64,000 bases of DNA from a virus: positions 186,001-250,000 of the IMG/VR virus record IMGVR_UViG_3300017917_002434; one strand, written 5' to 3'. A program made the translations under genes and the position numbers. Below, piece after piece: positions 36,173 to 43,764 of the stretch (positions are counted from its first letter, which is position 1; the number at the start of each line of letters is the position of its first letter). The notes beneath the pieces are model-generated. The model was not told the DNA's origin. It did not search any database and was given only the letters and a program-made list of their open reading frames with translations.

Positions 36173-37386
36173 TATTCGTCCGCCTTAGGTCTCAATGCTT
36201 TGCTCAAGCTCTGTTTTTCTTTTACTAGCTTGCCGTCTATCATACGCTCATTGGTATTATTAATGAACGTACCTTTCTGATTTTGTCTTGTTTCTCTACC
36301 TTCAAATCTTTCTCCAGATTCGGTATCCGTAGTTCCGAGATTGCTCATTGTCATTCTTACATTGTCTTCGTACTTGACCCATCTACGTCCATTAAATCTA
36401 AATAATCTCTTAGGGAAATAATCTGTTCGTAGACAGAACTGTCCTTCGACAGGATTTCCAGGAAATGTAATACCACTGGTAAATGGAGCACCGTTAGGAG
36501 TAACGCCATCTTCATGATAGTTTTGATAACCATCTTTAGTCGGTGTTGCTATGATAACGCTGGCATCAATTCCAGATCCGTCATTACTGGCTTCTATTTC
36601 GCCAGCATCGGTAGTAACTAATTTAACATTGCCTTGTTCATCAAGCGGCACAGTATAATACATAGTAGTGTCATAACCGCTCTTAGGAGAGTCTGATTCT
36701 GCTTGATCCAGAACTGCTTCAGTGATACGCATTTCTGTTTCATAGGTACTCATGATATCACGCAATGTTGTGTTAGTATCTTCGCCGGTGTCATCGGCTA
36801 GACCATCTAAGATTTGTTTAAATTCTTGACTGTCAACTAATGGCGTACATTTTGCTCTATAAAGATGAGGATACCATGTAGCTGAAAAACCTTCTGCGGC
36901 ACGATTAACTTCTTCTATAACATAAAATCTTTTTAGGGCAAATTTTAAATCATTAAGTGCGTGATAATCTTTGAGGTGAGGCAATTCGATAACATCACCC
37001 GCCAGCAATTTTCTACCAAGTTTTTCCACAGTATCGTTAATATGAAACGTTATGAAAATAGTATCGTTTTGTAAAAATAATCCAAACTGTGTTAGATTAA
37101 AATCTAAATCTGTTATATTGTATACACCTCTTAAAACATAAACATCGGGGTCGTATTTTCTATCTCGATTTTCTAAAAATAACAAATCTTGTATCTGTAG
37201 CTCGGGAATTCCGCCAGTATACACGGGTGTTGTTGGTGTGCTAGCACCGGGCAACGGATCGCCGGGTCCTATATATTTGTGAACCAATACATCAACACCG
37301 CCGACTTGAAACATTTCCCAGACGGTTTTGTCGATAAATTTGTAATCATTGCCCTTTTCTGGGCGATAAAGCGAAAGTCTTGGCAT
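36172..37386 (-). CDS. 14: gp14-like neck protein
   Basis: 404 residues from the chosen start. It begins MPRLSLYRPEKGNDYKFIDK, then GGVDVLVHKYIGPGDPLPG, LLFLENRDRKYDPDVYVLRG and a C-terminal KRLFRFNGRRWVKYEDNVR. I assign gp14 from this N-terminal pattern, familiar in marine T4-like phages, and from the place directly upstream of gp15 and divergent from gp13, which completes the T4 neck set 13-14-15. The frame extends upstream to ATG 37437, but that overlaps gp13 on the other strand; 37386 (or 37392) is preferred because a late-type element at 37394-37401 sits just upstream. Neck proteins join the filled head to the tail. Confidence 0.65.
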   Translation of the reverse strand: MPRLSLYRPEKGNDYKFIDKTVWEMFQVGGVDVLVHKYIGPGDPLPGASTPTTPVYTGGIPELQIQDLLFLENRDRKYDPDVYVLRGVYNITDLDFNLTQFGLFLQNDTIFITFHINDTVEKLGRKLLAGDVIELPHLKDYHALNDLKFALKRFYVIEEVNRAAEGFSATWYPHLYRAKCTPLVDSQEFKQILDGLADDTGEDTNTTLRDIMSTYETEMRITEAVLDQAESDSPKSGYDTTMYYTVPLDEQGNVKLVTTDAGEIEASNDGSGIDASVIIATPTKDGYQNYHEDGVTPNGAPFTSGITFPGNPVEGQFCLRTDYFPKRLFRFNGRRWVKYEDNVRMTMSNLGTTDTESGERFEGRETRQNQKGTFINNTNERMIDGKLVKEKQSLSKALRPKADE

Positions 37387-37393
37387 AGTCATA

Positions 37394-37401
37394 TATTTAC
37401 C
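37394..37401 (-). promoter_or_regulatory. Late-type promoter GGTAAATA (minus)
   Basis: On the minus strand GGTAAATA lies seven bases before the ATG at 37386, and one base before an alternative ATG at 37392. The predicted leader is about two bases. It is weaker than the other late elements at its first two positions. Confidence 0.4.
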
Positions 37402-37406
37402 GCTAC

Positions 37407-37414
37407 GATAAATA
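37407..37414 (+). promoter_or_regulatory. Late promoter GATAAATA, five bases before ATG
   Basis: Followed by CTAGC and the gp13 ATG at 37420. With the T4 late geometry (element at -13 to -6) the transcript would begin at the A of the start codon. Confidence 0.65.
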
Positions 37415-37419
37415 CTAGC

Positions 37420-38184
37420 ATGAGCCAACTTGACCAAGAAAAACAGAAAGTATTCGACTACTGCCGTTTGATGCTGGGCGACGGTATGATCGACGTAGAA
37501 TTAGACCCACAACACTACGAAACAGCGTTACAGCGTAGTCTAGGAGTTTTTCGCCAACGTGGTGATAATTCTGTAGAAGAAAGTTTCGCATTTTTGACTT
37601 TACAAGAAAATCAAAATGTTTATACACTACCAGACGAAATTCAAGTAGTTAGGGAAATATATCGTCGAAGTATTGGATCTAGATCGGGTGGTGGAAACGG
37701 CGGTACAGTGTTTGAACCGTTTAACTTGGCCTATACAAACACTTATCTGTTAAGCTCGACTAATATGGGCGGATTACTAACCTATGAATTATTCGCAGGA
37801 TATCAGGAACGTGTGGGTAAGATGTTTGGTAGCTTCATTCAATTTACTTGGCATGCTCAAAGTCGTAAATTAACTATACATCAGCGACCTAGAACAAACG
37901 AAGAAATTATGCTTTGGTGTTATAATACACGACCGGATGTTGCTATTTTAGTCGATACTTACGCCGGTCAGTGGATCAAAGATTATACATTAGCCAACTG
38001 TAAAATAATGCTCGGCCAAGCTCGTGAAAAATTTGCCAGTATTGCTGGTCCTCAGGGCGGCACAGCACTCAACGGTGCTAGCATGAAAGCAGAAGGTCAA
38101 GCAGACATCGATAGGCTTACAGCAGAATTGGTTAATTATGTTCCAGGACACGCTAACGCCAGTTATACATTTGTTGTGGGATAA
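37420..38184 (+). CDS. 13: gp13 neck protein
   Basis: 254 residues. Motifs FDYCRLMLGDGMIDVELD, YTLPDEIQVVREIYRRSIG, FEPFNLAYTNTYLL, GYQERVGKMFG and WIKDYTLANCKIMLGQAREK, with AGPQGGTALNG near the C-terminus, are those of gp13 in marine T4-like phages. gp13 and gp14 form the neck that closes the packaged head. The frame is open upstream to 37279, but the start at 37420 (MSQLDQEKQK) is fixed by the late promoter five bases before it. No ribosome site is present, consistent with a leaderless mRNA. It diverges from gp14. Confidence 0.85.
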   Translation: MSQLDQEKQKVFDYCRLMLGDGMIDVELDPQHYETALQRSLGVFRQRGDNSVEESFAFLTLQENQNVYTLPDEIQVVREIYRRSIGSRSGGGNGGTVFEPFNLAYTNTYLLSSTNMGGLLTYELFAGYQERVGKMFGSFIQFTWHAQSRKLTIHQRPRTNEEIMLWCYNTRPDVAILVDTYAGQWIKDYTLANCKIMLGQAREKFASIAGPQGGTALNGASMKAEGQADIDRLTAELVNYVPGHANASYTFVVG

Positions 38185-38186
38185 TT

Positions 38187-38528
38187 ATGCGAGCTAGCGA
38201 ATTTATATTTGAGAGTGACGAAGAATTCTATACCGAAACTGCTAAAATGGTTTGGGGAGTAGGAAAGAAAACTGCTCGGGGCGGTAAAGCTAAATTAAAA
38301 TTTCGCTGCTCAACAGGTCCGAGAAAAAGTCGGCAAGTAAGTCATCCTAGTAAATGCGGTCAGCCTATGGATGTAGCAAAAGCTCAAAAAATGAAAACCA
38401 CCCGTGCCCGTACAAAAACACAGGCGGCTCGTAGAACAGACCGTACCAAGTCGATCAATACTGCTAGTGTATTAGCTAATAAGCTAAACAATCCCGGTAA
38501 GCCAAAAACACCAAAACCTTATTATTAA
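38187..38528 (+). CDS. Basic protein with capsid-targeting-like N-terminus
   Basis: 113 residues, very rich in Lys and Arg (TTRARTKTQAARRTDRTKS), with the C-terminus rich in Lys and Pro (KPKTPKPYY). The N-terminus MRASEFIFE-S resembles the T4 capsid-targeting sequence (MKTYQEFIAE-A in the internal proteins), including an I-x-E cleavage site for a gp21-type prohead protease. Two Cys (RCSTG and KCGQP) could bind metal. It follows gp13 by two bases. A head-internal, DNA-associated protein that is trimmed and perhaps ejected with the DNA is inferred; nothing here shows the target. Confidence 0.55.
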   Translation: MRASEFIFESDEEFYTETAKMVWGVGKKTARGGKAKLKFRCSTGPRKSRQVSHPSKCGQPMDVAKAQKMKTTRARTKTQAARRTDRTKSINTASVLANKLNNPGKPKTPKPYY

Positions 38529-38531
38529 CGT

Positions 38532-38560
38532 TTGACAATTTAAATATTCTATTGTATAAT
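38532..38560 (+). promoter_or_regulatory. Sigma70 promoter TTGACA-17-TATAAT
   Basis: Consensus -35 (38532-38537) and -10 (38555-38560) with an ideal 17-base spacer. The predicted start is near 38567, giving a leader of about 13 bases with GGAGG before ATG 38580. Confidence 0.9.
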
Positions 38561-38579
38561 AACCTTAATGGAGGATATT

Positions 38580-39239
38580 ATGATCATAGGTATTTGCGGT
38601 TTTATTGGCAGCGGCAAAGACACCGTCGCTGACTATCTTGTAAACTTTCACGAATTTCGCAGAGAGAGTTTTGCCAACACCCTTAAAGATGCTGTAGCAG
38701 CCGTATTTGGTTGGGATCGTACTATGCTAGAAGGCCGTACCAAGGAAGCCCGAGAATGGCGAGAGCAAGTCGACCCTTGGTGGGCAGAACGTCTCGATAT
38801 GCCTACGCTTACCCCGCGATGGATTCTACAATACTGGGGTACGGAAGTCTGCCGTAAAAATTTCCATGATGACATCTGGATCGCTTCATTAGAAAATAAA
38901 CTCCGCAACTCTAAGGACAATGTCGTGATTTCAGATTGCCGATTTCCTAACGAGATACAGAGTATTCGTAATGCCGGAGGCATTGTAGTTCGTGTGATCC
39001 GCGGTGATGAGCCTGAGTGGTATAACGATGCTGTAGCAGTTAATCGAGGACCTAAACACCTACGCTGGGCACTGAGTAAAGAAAGATTGAATCAATTTAA
39101 AATCCATGCGTCCGAAACAGCATGGGTAGGTACTAAATTTGATGCTGTATTGGATAATAATGGAAGTATCAGTGACTTGTTTGAAAAGATTGAAGAACTG
39201 GTTAAAAATCAGCGACAAGATCTCCCTGTTTCCATTTAA
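38580..39239 (+). CDS. 1: Deoxynucleoside monophosphate kinase (T4 gp1-like)
   Basis: 219 residues from 38580. P-loop GFIGSGKD at residues 7-14, then SFANTLKDAVAAVFGWDR, REWREQVDPWW, ILQYWGTEVCR and ISDCRFPNE, matching T4 gp1 and its relatives. They phosphorylate dNMPs (including modified ones) for phage DNA synthesis. ATG 38580 is preferred because GGAGG (38570-38574) lies five bases upstream; an in-frame ATG at 38568 sits almost exactly at the predicted transcription start and could give a four-residue longer leaderless form. The consensus host promoter implies early expression. It overlaps the minus-strand HNH gene by 38 bases. Confidence 0.85.
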   Translation: MIIGICGFIGSGKDTVADYLVNFHEFRRESFANTLKDAVAAVFGWDRTMLEGRTKEAREWREQVDPWWAERLDMPTLTPRWILQYWGTEVCRKNFHDDIWIASLENKLRNSKDNVVISDCRFPNEIQSIRNAGGIVVRVIRGDEPEWYNDAVAVNRGPKHLRWALSKERLNQFKIHASETAWVGTKFDAVLDNNGSISDLFEKIEELVKNQRQDLPVSI

Positions 39240-39537
39240 TACCCTCTTTAGCTAATACACGCTGACAGTTAGCACACACTGTTTTAAGATTAGCTACTTT
39301 ACAGTTATTAAGATCTTCATCAACATGATATACTGCGAATACCTCGGGATGCAGTGATTTAAAACCGCATCGATCGCAAGAAGTTTTCTTTCTATAACCT
39401 GCCCTATACCATCTAGGTATTCCGTGATATTTTCCGTGCTTTAAGCATATCTCACAGAGAGATCTGTAATATATCTTTTTTCCTTTTCGATAGTTTATAG
39501 CAGCCGGTCTTTGTCCGCATTTACATAGGGGTCTCAT
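39202..39537 (-). CDS. HNH endonuclease-like zinc protein
   Basis: 111 residues. Four Cys pairs (C5/C7, C28/C31, C54/C57, C88/C91) frame an HNH-type core: YHVDEDLNN at 70-78 followed by NLKTVCANCQ. Free-standing HNH nucleases of this size are common mobile genes in T4-like phages and often sit beside conserved genes, here the sheath gene. The frame is open to ATG 39627, but ATG 39537 is chosen because a minus-strand late-type element TTAAATA ends exactly five bases before it, the same geometry as other late genes. Activity and target are not shown. Confidence 0.65.
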   Translation of the reverse strand: MRPLCKCGQRPAAINYRKGKKIYYRSLCEICLKHGKYHGIPRWYRAGYRKKTSCDRCGFKSLHPEVFAVYHVDEDLNNCKVANLKTVCANCQRVLAKEGIKWKQGDLVADF

Positions 39538-39542
39538 ATATC

Positions 39543-39550
39543 TATTTAAG
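39543..39550 (-). promoter_or_regulatory. Late-type promoter CTTAAATA, five bases before ATG (minus)
   Basis: Minus-strand CTTAAATA followed by GATAT and the ATG at 39537. It decides the start of the HNH gene and predicts a leaderless mRNA. Confidence 0.5.
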
Positions 39551-39611
39551 AAAATTGGACCTTTTCTGCCCCTTTTCCTATGGTTTAAACGCTGTGTTTT
39601 TTGGTTAGCCG

Positions 39612-39619
39612 AATAAATA
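39612..39619 (+). promoter_or_regulatory. Late promoter AATAAATA
   Basis: 34 bases before the sheath ATG; the leader holds a good AGGAG ribosome site (39641-39645). Confidence 0.6.
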
Positions 39620-39653
39620 TTATACAAGATTCAAACCATCAGGAGATAACGGA

Positions 39654-42600
39654 ATGGCACTTAATTCACCAGGTGTAGAGGTTACAGTAATCGATGAGAG
39701 TTTTTATACCCCAGCTGAAAGCAGCACAACTCCATTGATCGTAATTGCTACCACAGAAAATAAAGCAAATGCTAGCGGAACAGGTACCGCACAGGGTACA
39801 CTAGCGACTAACGCAGGTAAAGTTTACAGGGTTTCAAGTCAGAGAGAACTCGTTGATTTCTTTGGCGTACCATCATTTAAGAGAACTATTTCGGGTTCTC
39901 CGCTACACGGCGACGAAAGAAACGAATACGGTTTACAAGCAGCCTACAGTTTCTTAGGTGCTGCTAATTCTGCTTATGTAGTTAGAGCAGCAGTAAATCT
40001 CGACGACCTAACTGCGAAATCAGAAATTCCTGGTTCTGAAGCAACTAGCGGTCAATGGTGGTTAGACACTCAAAGTACTAACTGGGGTATTTTTGAGTGG
40101 GACTCTGCTCCTGCTAATTTATCAGGACAGAAATTCAATAACAAAGTGCCCGTTGTTATCACAGCAGAAGATACAGAAAGTCTCAGCGGTAATGAACCAG
40201 CTACTGGTGTAGGCCGTGTAGGAGATTACGCTATAGTAACAGCGTCTGATGTTATTAGAATCTATTACAAAGGCAAAGATTATACAACAGTAGGTGAACC
40301 AGTTTCTTGGGAACTGTTAGGTACTAAAGAATGGCGTAAATTTTGGCCAGCATTTACAGCAGAAATCGACGGCCACTCAGCTAAAGTAAGTTCGTCTACA
40401 TTCATTATCAATGGTGTACAGATCAACGTGCCAGCCTACACAACTGTTAGCGGAATGGTAACATTGATCAATAACGCATTAGTTCAAGGTGTTAGAGCAG
40501 CTAATGTAAATGGTTTTGTAACCCTATATATTACTGATACTACAGACGACATGGTAGGTGATTCCACAGGTAGTAACGCTCTTGTGTTACAAGATGGTTC
40601 GGCCACTGTATTGAGTTTGTTTGGTGTTGCTGCTGGAACATATTACGGACCAGAATTAACTATGGCTCCGCACACTCAAGTTCCTCAGTGGAAATCAAAC
40701 GCTGCTATTTCAAGACCAAGCGGTTCTATCTGGGTTAAAACAACTGATCCTAACCTAGGAGCACGTTGGAGAGTAAAACGCTGGAACAGCAGTTCTAAAT
40801 CATGGTTAGAAGTAGCTGCTCCATTAGCTGCTAATGCCCAAGGTGCTATTTTCGGTGTTAACAAAACAGGTGGTGGTGCCGGTATTGACAAAGACACAGT
40901 TTATGTTCAGTACAATTACACCGAAGATACAGGTTACGATAATACTCCACAAACAGCAAGTTTTAAAATTTTTGTAAGAAAGAATAAAGGAGTAACTTCA
41001 GCAACATCTGACGTTATCGGAGCAGGAACATTTAGCGGCTCTTACACATTTAGTATGAGAGAAAGCCTAGTTAATAGTGCTAGTCTATCAAGTCCTATTT
41101 CAATATCATTTACAGCAGCAGGAACTGGTGCTGACGCAAATACACTCCGTACAGCAATCAACAATGCTGGATTCGTTAATGTCGAAGCTACTGTATTAGA
41201 CGGTAAAATTACTATTACACACAAACTAGGCGGAGAGATTAGAATTGTAGACGGTAACGATTTATTCACCGATGCCGGTTTTGTTGAATTTGATGTAACA
41301 GACTCTACAGGAACTCCGAACTTTTACGGTTCTCCGAGTGTCAGCAGCGATTTTGACTATGTAATCAGTAACTATATGCCAATGTCTGGAACATCTACAG
41401 GATATGTAGCATCACCAGATGCTCCATTGAATGATCCAGCTGACGGTCAAAGATGGTTTAACAGTCTGATCGATCAAGCCGACATTATGATCCATAATGG
41501 TTCAGCATGGGTTGGTTACAGATACAGTGGTTCTGGTGGTATCGCTACTACAGCATCACCAGTATACGCCAACGGTACAGATCCTCTAGGTCCTATTGTT
41601 AACAGCACTAGACCTTTGCTACAAAGCGATGGAACTGCTCTAGTAACTGGCGACCTATGGATTGATTCTAGTGATTTAGAAAACTATCCAGTCATTTACA
41701 GATACCAAGACGGTTTAACTGATCAAGTAGCTAATAACTGGGTGCTGATCGATAAGAGTGATAGCACATCAGAAGATGGTATTGTGTTTGCTGATGCTCG
41801 TTGGGATCTAAACGGAGAGTCTAAAGATCCTGCGACGATCGTAGAATTGCTATCTAGTGATTTTGTTGATTACGATGCTCCAGATCCGGACTTATATCCA
41901 AGAGGCATCCTACTATTCAATACTCGCAGAAGCGGTTTCAATATCAAGAGATATGTAAGAAATCATGTTGATACATCAGCAGATAATCTACGCTACGGTG
42001 ACGAATCGATGATAGATTACGAACCAGCACGTTGGGTTTCTGATTCTGGTTCAGCGTTTGGAAGAAAAGCACAACGACAAGTTGTTGTTACTGCGTTGAA
42101 AGGATTGTTAAATTCTAATACTGAAATCCGTGAGGACGAAGTACGTAATTTCAATCTAATATCTACTCCTGGATATCCAGAAGTTCTACAAGAAATGATT
42201 GCGTTGAACATAGACAGAGGCACTACAGCATTTGTTGTCGCAGACGCACCATTTAGATTATTACCAGACACTAATTCATTGAATAACTGGGGTAAAAATC
42301 TTGCTAATGCTGCCGATAATGGCGATGTAGGATTAAGAAGCTCAGACCCTTATGCTGGCATATTCTATCCAGCAGGGTTAACCAGCGATAACAACGGAAA
42401 CACTATCATGGTTCCACCAAGTCATATGATGCTTAGAACTATAGCATTAAATGATCAAGTGTCATATCCATGGTTCGCTCCAGCTGGAATTAGAAGAGGT
42501 GGTATTAATAATGCTACGGCGGTCGGTTACTTAGAAAGCAAAACCGGAACATTTAAACCAGTATCATTGACCGAAGGGCAGCGTGATACAATGGCTAACA

Positions 42601-43013
42601 TTAAGGTTAATCCTTTAACATTCTTTAATGGTGTTGGACTTGTAAATTACGGTCAGAAAACTCTAGCTTCGGGTTCATCGGCTTTAGATAGAATTAATGT
42701 ATCACGTTTAGTAATCTACCTACGTAGTCAGTTGAGTAAACTTGCTAAACCTTATGTTTTCGAGCCAAATGATAAGTTAACTAGAGATGAGATTAGACAA
42801 GCCGTTGAAAGCCTGTTGTTAGAGCTTGTAGGTCTACGTGCTATCTATGATTACGCTGTTGTATGTGATGAAACAAACAATACTCCAGCAAGAATCGATC
42901 GCAACGAACTATATGTAGACATCGCAATAGAACCAGTAAAAGCTATTGAATTTATCTACATCCCGTTGAGATTGAAAAATACAGGGGAGATAGCGGCATC
43001 GAGAGCAGCATAA
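39654..43013 (+). CDS. 18: gp18 contractile tail sheath, enlarged
   Basis: 1119 residues against 659 in T4. The N-terminus ALNSPGVEVTVIDESFYTPA and the C-terminal core (NTRRSGFNIKRYVRN, YEPARWVSDSGSAFGRKAQR, NDQVSYPWFAPAGIRRGGIN, NYGQKTLASGSSALDRINVS, RRLVIY-type strand, IYIPLRLKNTGEI) are those of T4-like sheath proteins. Residues about 235-690 are an insertion on the outer part, including a segment like the flagellin IN motif (FIINGVQINVPAYTTVSGM at about 250-268, then VNGFVTLYITD) and a second similar unit near 490-515. The sheath contracts to drive the tube into the host. The leader has a strong AGGAG site. Confidence 0.9.
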   Translation: MALNSPGVEVTVIDESFYTPAESSTTPLIVIATTENKANASGTGTAQGTLATNAGKVYRVSSQRELVDFFGVPSFKRTISGSPLHGDERNEYGLQAAYSFLGAANSAYVVRAAVNLDDLTAKSEIPGSEATSGQWWLDTQSTNWGIFEWDSAPANLSGQKFNNKVPVVITAEDTESLSGNEPATGVGRVGDYAIVTASDVIRIYYKGKDYTTVGEPVSWELLGTKEWRKFWPAFTAEIDGHSAKVSSSTFIINGVQINVPAYTTVSGMVTLINNALVQGVRAANVNGFVTLYITDTTDDMVGDSTGSNALVLQDGSATVLSLFGVAAGTYYGPELTMAPHTQVPQWKSNAAISRPSGSIWVKTTDPNLGARWRVKRWNSSSKSWLEVAAPLAANAQGAIFGVNKTGGGAGIDKDTVYVQYNYTEDTGYDNTPQTASFKIFVRKNKGVTSATSDVIGAGTFSGSYTFSMRESLVNSASLSSPISISFTAAGTGADANTLRTAINNAGFVNVEATVLDGKITITHKLGGEIRIVDGNDLFTDAGFVEFDVTDSTGTPNFYGSPSVSSDFDYVISNYMPMSGTSTGYVASPDAPLNDPADGQRWFNSLIDQADIMIHNGSAWVGYRYSGSGGIATTASPVYANGTDPLGPIVNSTRPLLQSDGTALVTGDLWIDSSDLENYPVIYRYQDGLTDQVANNWVLIDKSDSTSEDGIVFADARWDLNGESKDPATIVELLSSDFVDYDAPDPDLYPRGILLFNTRRSGFNIKRYVRNHVDTSADNLRYGDESMIDYEPARWVSDSGSAFGRKAQRQVVVTALKGLLNSNTEIREDEVRNFNLISTPGYPEVLQEMIALNIDRGTTAFVVADAPFRLLPDTNSLNNWGKNLANAADNGDVGLRSSDPYAGIFYPAGLTSDNNGNTIMVPPSHMMLRTIALNDQVSYPWFAPAGIRRGGINNATAVGYLESKTGTFKPVSLTEGQRDTMANIKVNPLTFFNGVGLVNYGQKTLASGSSALDRINVSRLVIYLRSQLSKLAKPYVFEPNDKLTRDEIRQAVESLLLELVGLRAIYDYAVVCDETNNTPARIDRNELYVDIAIEPVKAIEFIYIPLRLKNTGEIAASRAA

Positions 43014-43014
43014 T

Positions 43015-43040
43015 TTGATGGGGGAGAAATCCCCTATCAA
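43015..43040 (+). other. Hairpin with GAAA tetraloop between gp18 and gp19
   Basis: An 11-bp stem (43015-43025 with 43030-43040, one G-U pair) closed by a GAAA loop begins two bases after the gp18 stop. No U-tract follows, so it is more likely an mRNA-stabilising or processing structure, or a Rho-assisted stop, than a simple terminator. Confidence 0.6.
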
Positions 43041-43045
43041 CAAAT

Positions 43046-43053
43046 GATAAATA
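43046..43053 (+). promoter_or_regulatory. Late promoter GATAAATA
   Basis: 21 bases before the gp19 ATG, with a CGGAG ribosome site in the leader. Confidence 0.65.
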
Positions 43054-43074
43054 ACAATACCGGAGCATAAGAAT

Positions 43075-43704
43075 ATGGCAATTTCAACACTATCAAAATT
43101 AACAGTACCTTTAGCAACAGACGCTTCGTCTAGTGCTCAGGGTTTGTTAATGCCCAAGCTAAAGTATAGATTTAGGGTAGTCTTACAAGGCTTCGGGGCA
43201 AACGGAACAGTAGCAACCGAATTAACAAAACAAGTAAACGATATTACTCGCCCTAAAGTAAACTTTGAAGAAATAGAACTTCCAGTTTACAACTCAAGAG
43301 TGTATCTAGCAGGTAGACATAACTGGGAACCAGTAACATTAAATGTAAGAGATGATGCTACAGGGTCTATACAACGTCTTTGCGGCGAGCAAATCCAGAA
43401 ACAATTTGACTTTTTTGAACAGTCAGGAGCAGCGTCAGCCCAAGATTATAAGTTTGTTACTTTAATCGAAGTATTAGATGGCGGTAACGGAGCCCAAACA
43501 CCAAACGTTCTAGAAACTTTTGAATTGTATGGTTGTTTTGTACAGAACATCGACTACGGCGATTTAAATTACACATCAAACGAACCAGCAATGATCGCAT
43601 TGTCTATTCGTTATGATAACGCAATCCAGTACAAAGGCGGCGGCGTTGACGGTATCGGTAGAAATATTGGTGCTAGAACAGTCGGTACTTTGGCGACAGG
43701 TTAA
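43075..43704 (+). CDS. 19: gp19 tail tube protein
   Basis: 209 residues, near the T4 size of 163 plus a short extension. KYRFRVVLQGFG, TKQVNDITRPKVNFEEIELP, YLAGRHNWEPVTLNVRDD and FELYGCFVQNIDYGDLNY followed by MIALSIRYDNAIQ are the strand pattern of T4-like tube proteins. It polymerises as hexameric rings inside the sheath and forms the DNA channel. It has its own late promoter and is closed by a strong terminator, allowing high independent expression as expected for the tube subunit. Confidence 0.9.
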   Translation: MAISTLSKLTVPLATDASSSAQGLLMPKLKYRFRVVLQGFGANGTVATELTKQVNDITRPKVNFEEIELPVYNSRVYLAGRHNWEPVTLNVRDDATGSIQRLCGEQIQKQFDFFEQSGAASAQDYKFVTLIEVLDGGNGAQTPNVLETFELYGCFVQNIDYGDLNYTSNEPAMIALSIRYDNAIQYKGGGVDGIGRNIGARTVGTLATG

Positions 43705-43722
43705 TAGCCGAAAAAATAAATC

Positions 43723-43748
43723 AAGCCCGGAATTCCCGGGCTTTTTTT
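43723..43748 (+). terminator. Rho-independent terminator after gp19
   Basis: 8-bp stem AAGCCCGG (43723-43730) with CCGGGCTT (43736-43743), five-base loop AATTC, U-tract to 43748. Confidence 0.95.
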
Positions 43749-43751
43749 ATC

Positions 43752-43759
43752 ACTAAATA
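43752..43759 (+). promoter_or_regulatory. Late promoter ACTAAATA, five bases before ATG
   Basis: Followed by ATATT and the ATG at 43765; predicted leaderless start. Confidence 0.55.
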
Positions 43760-43764
43760 ATATT

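Noticed and set aside
37279-37419. Upstream extension of gp13
   Set aside because: It runs through the divergent gp14 gene and its promoter; 37420 has the late element at the fixed distance.
39538-39627. 30-residue upstream extension of the HNH gene
   Set aside because: It crosses the predicted minus-strand late element; 39537 fits the common spacing.
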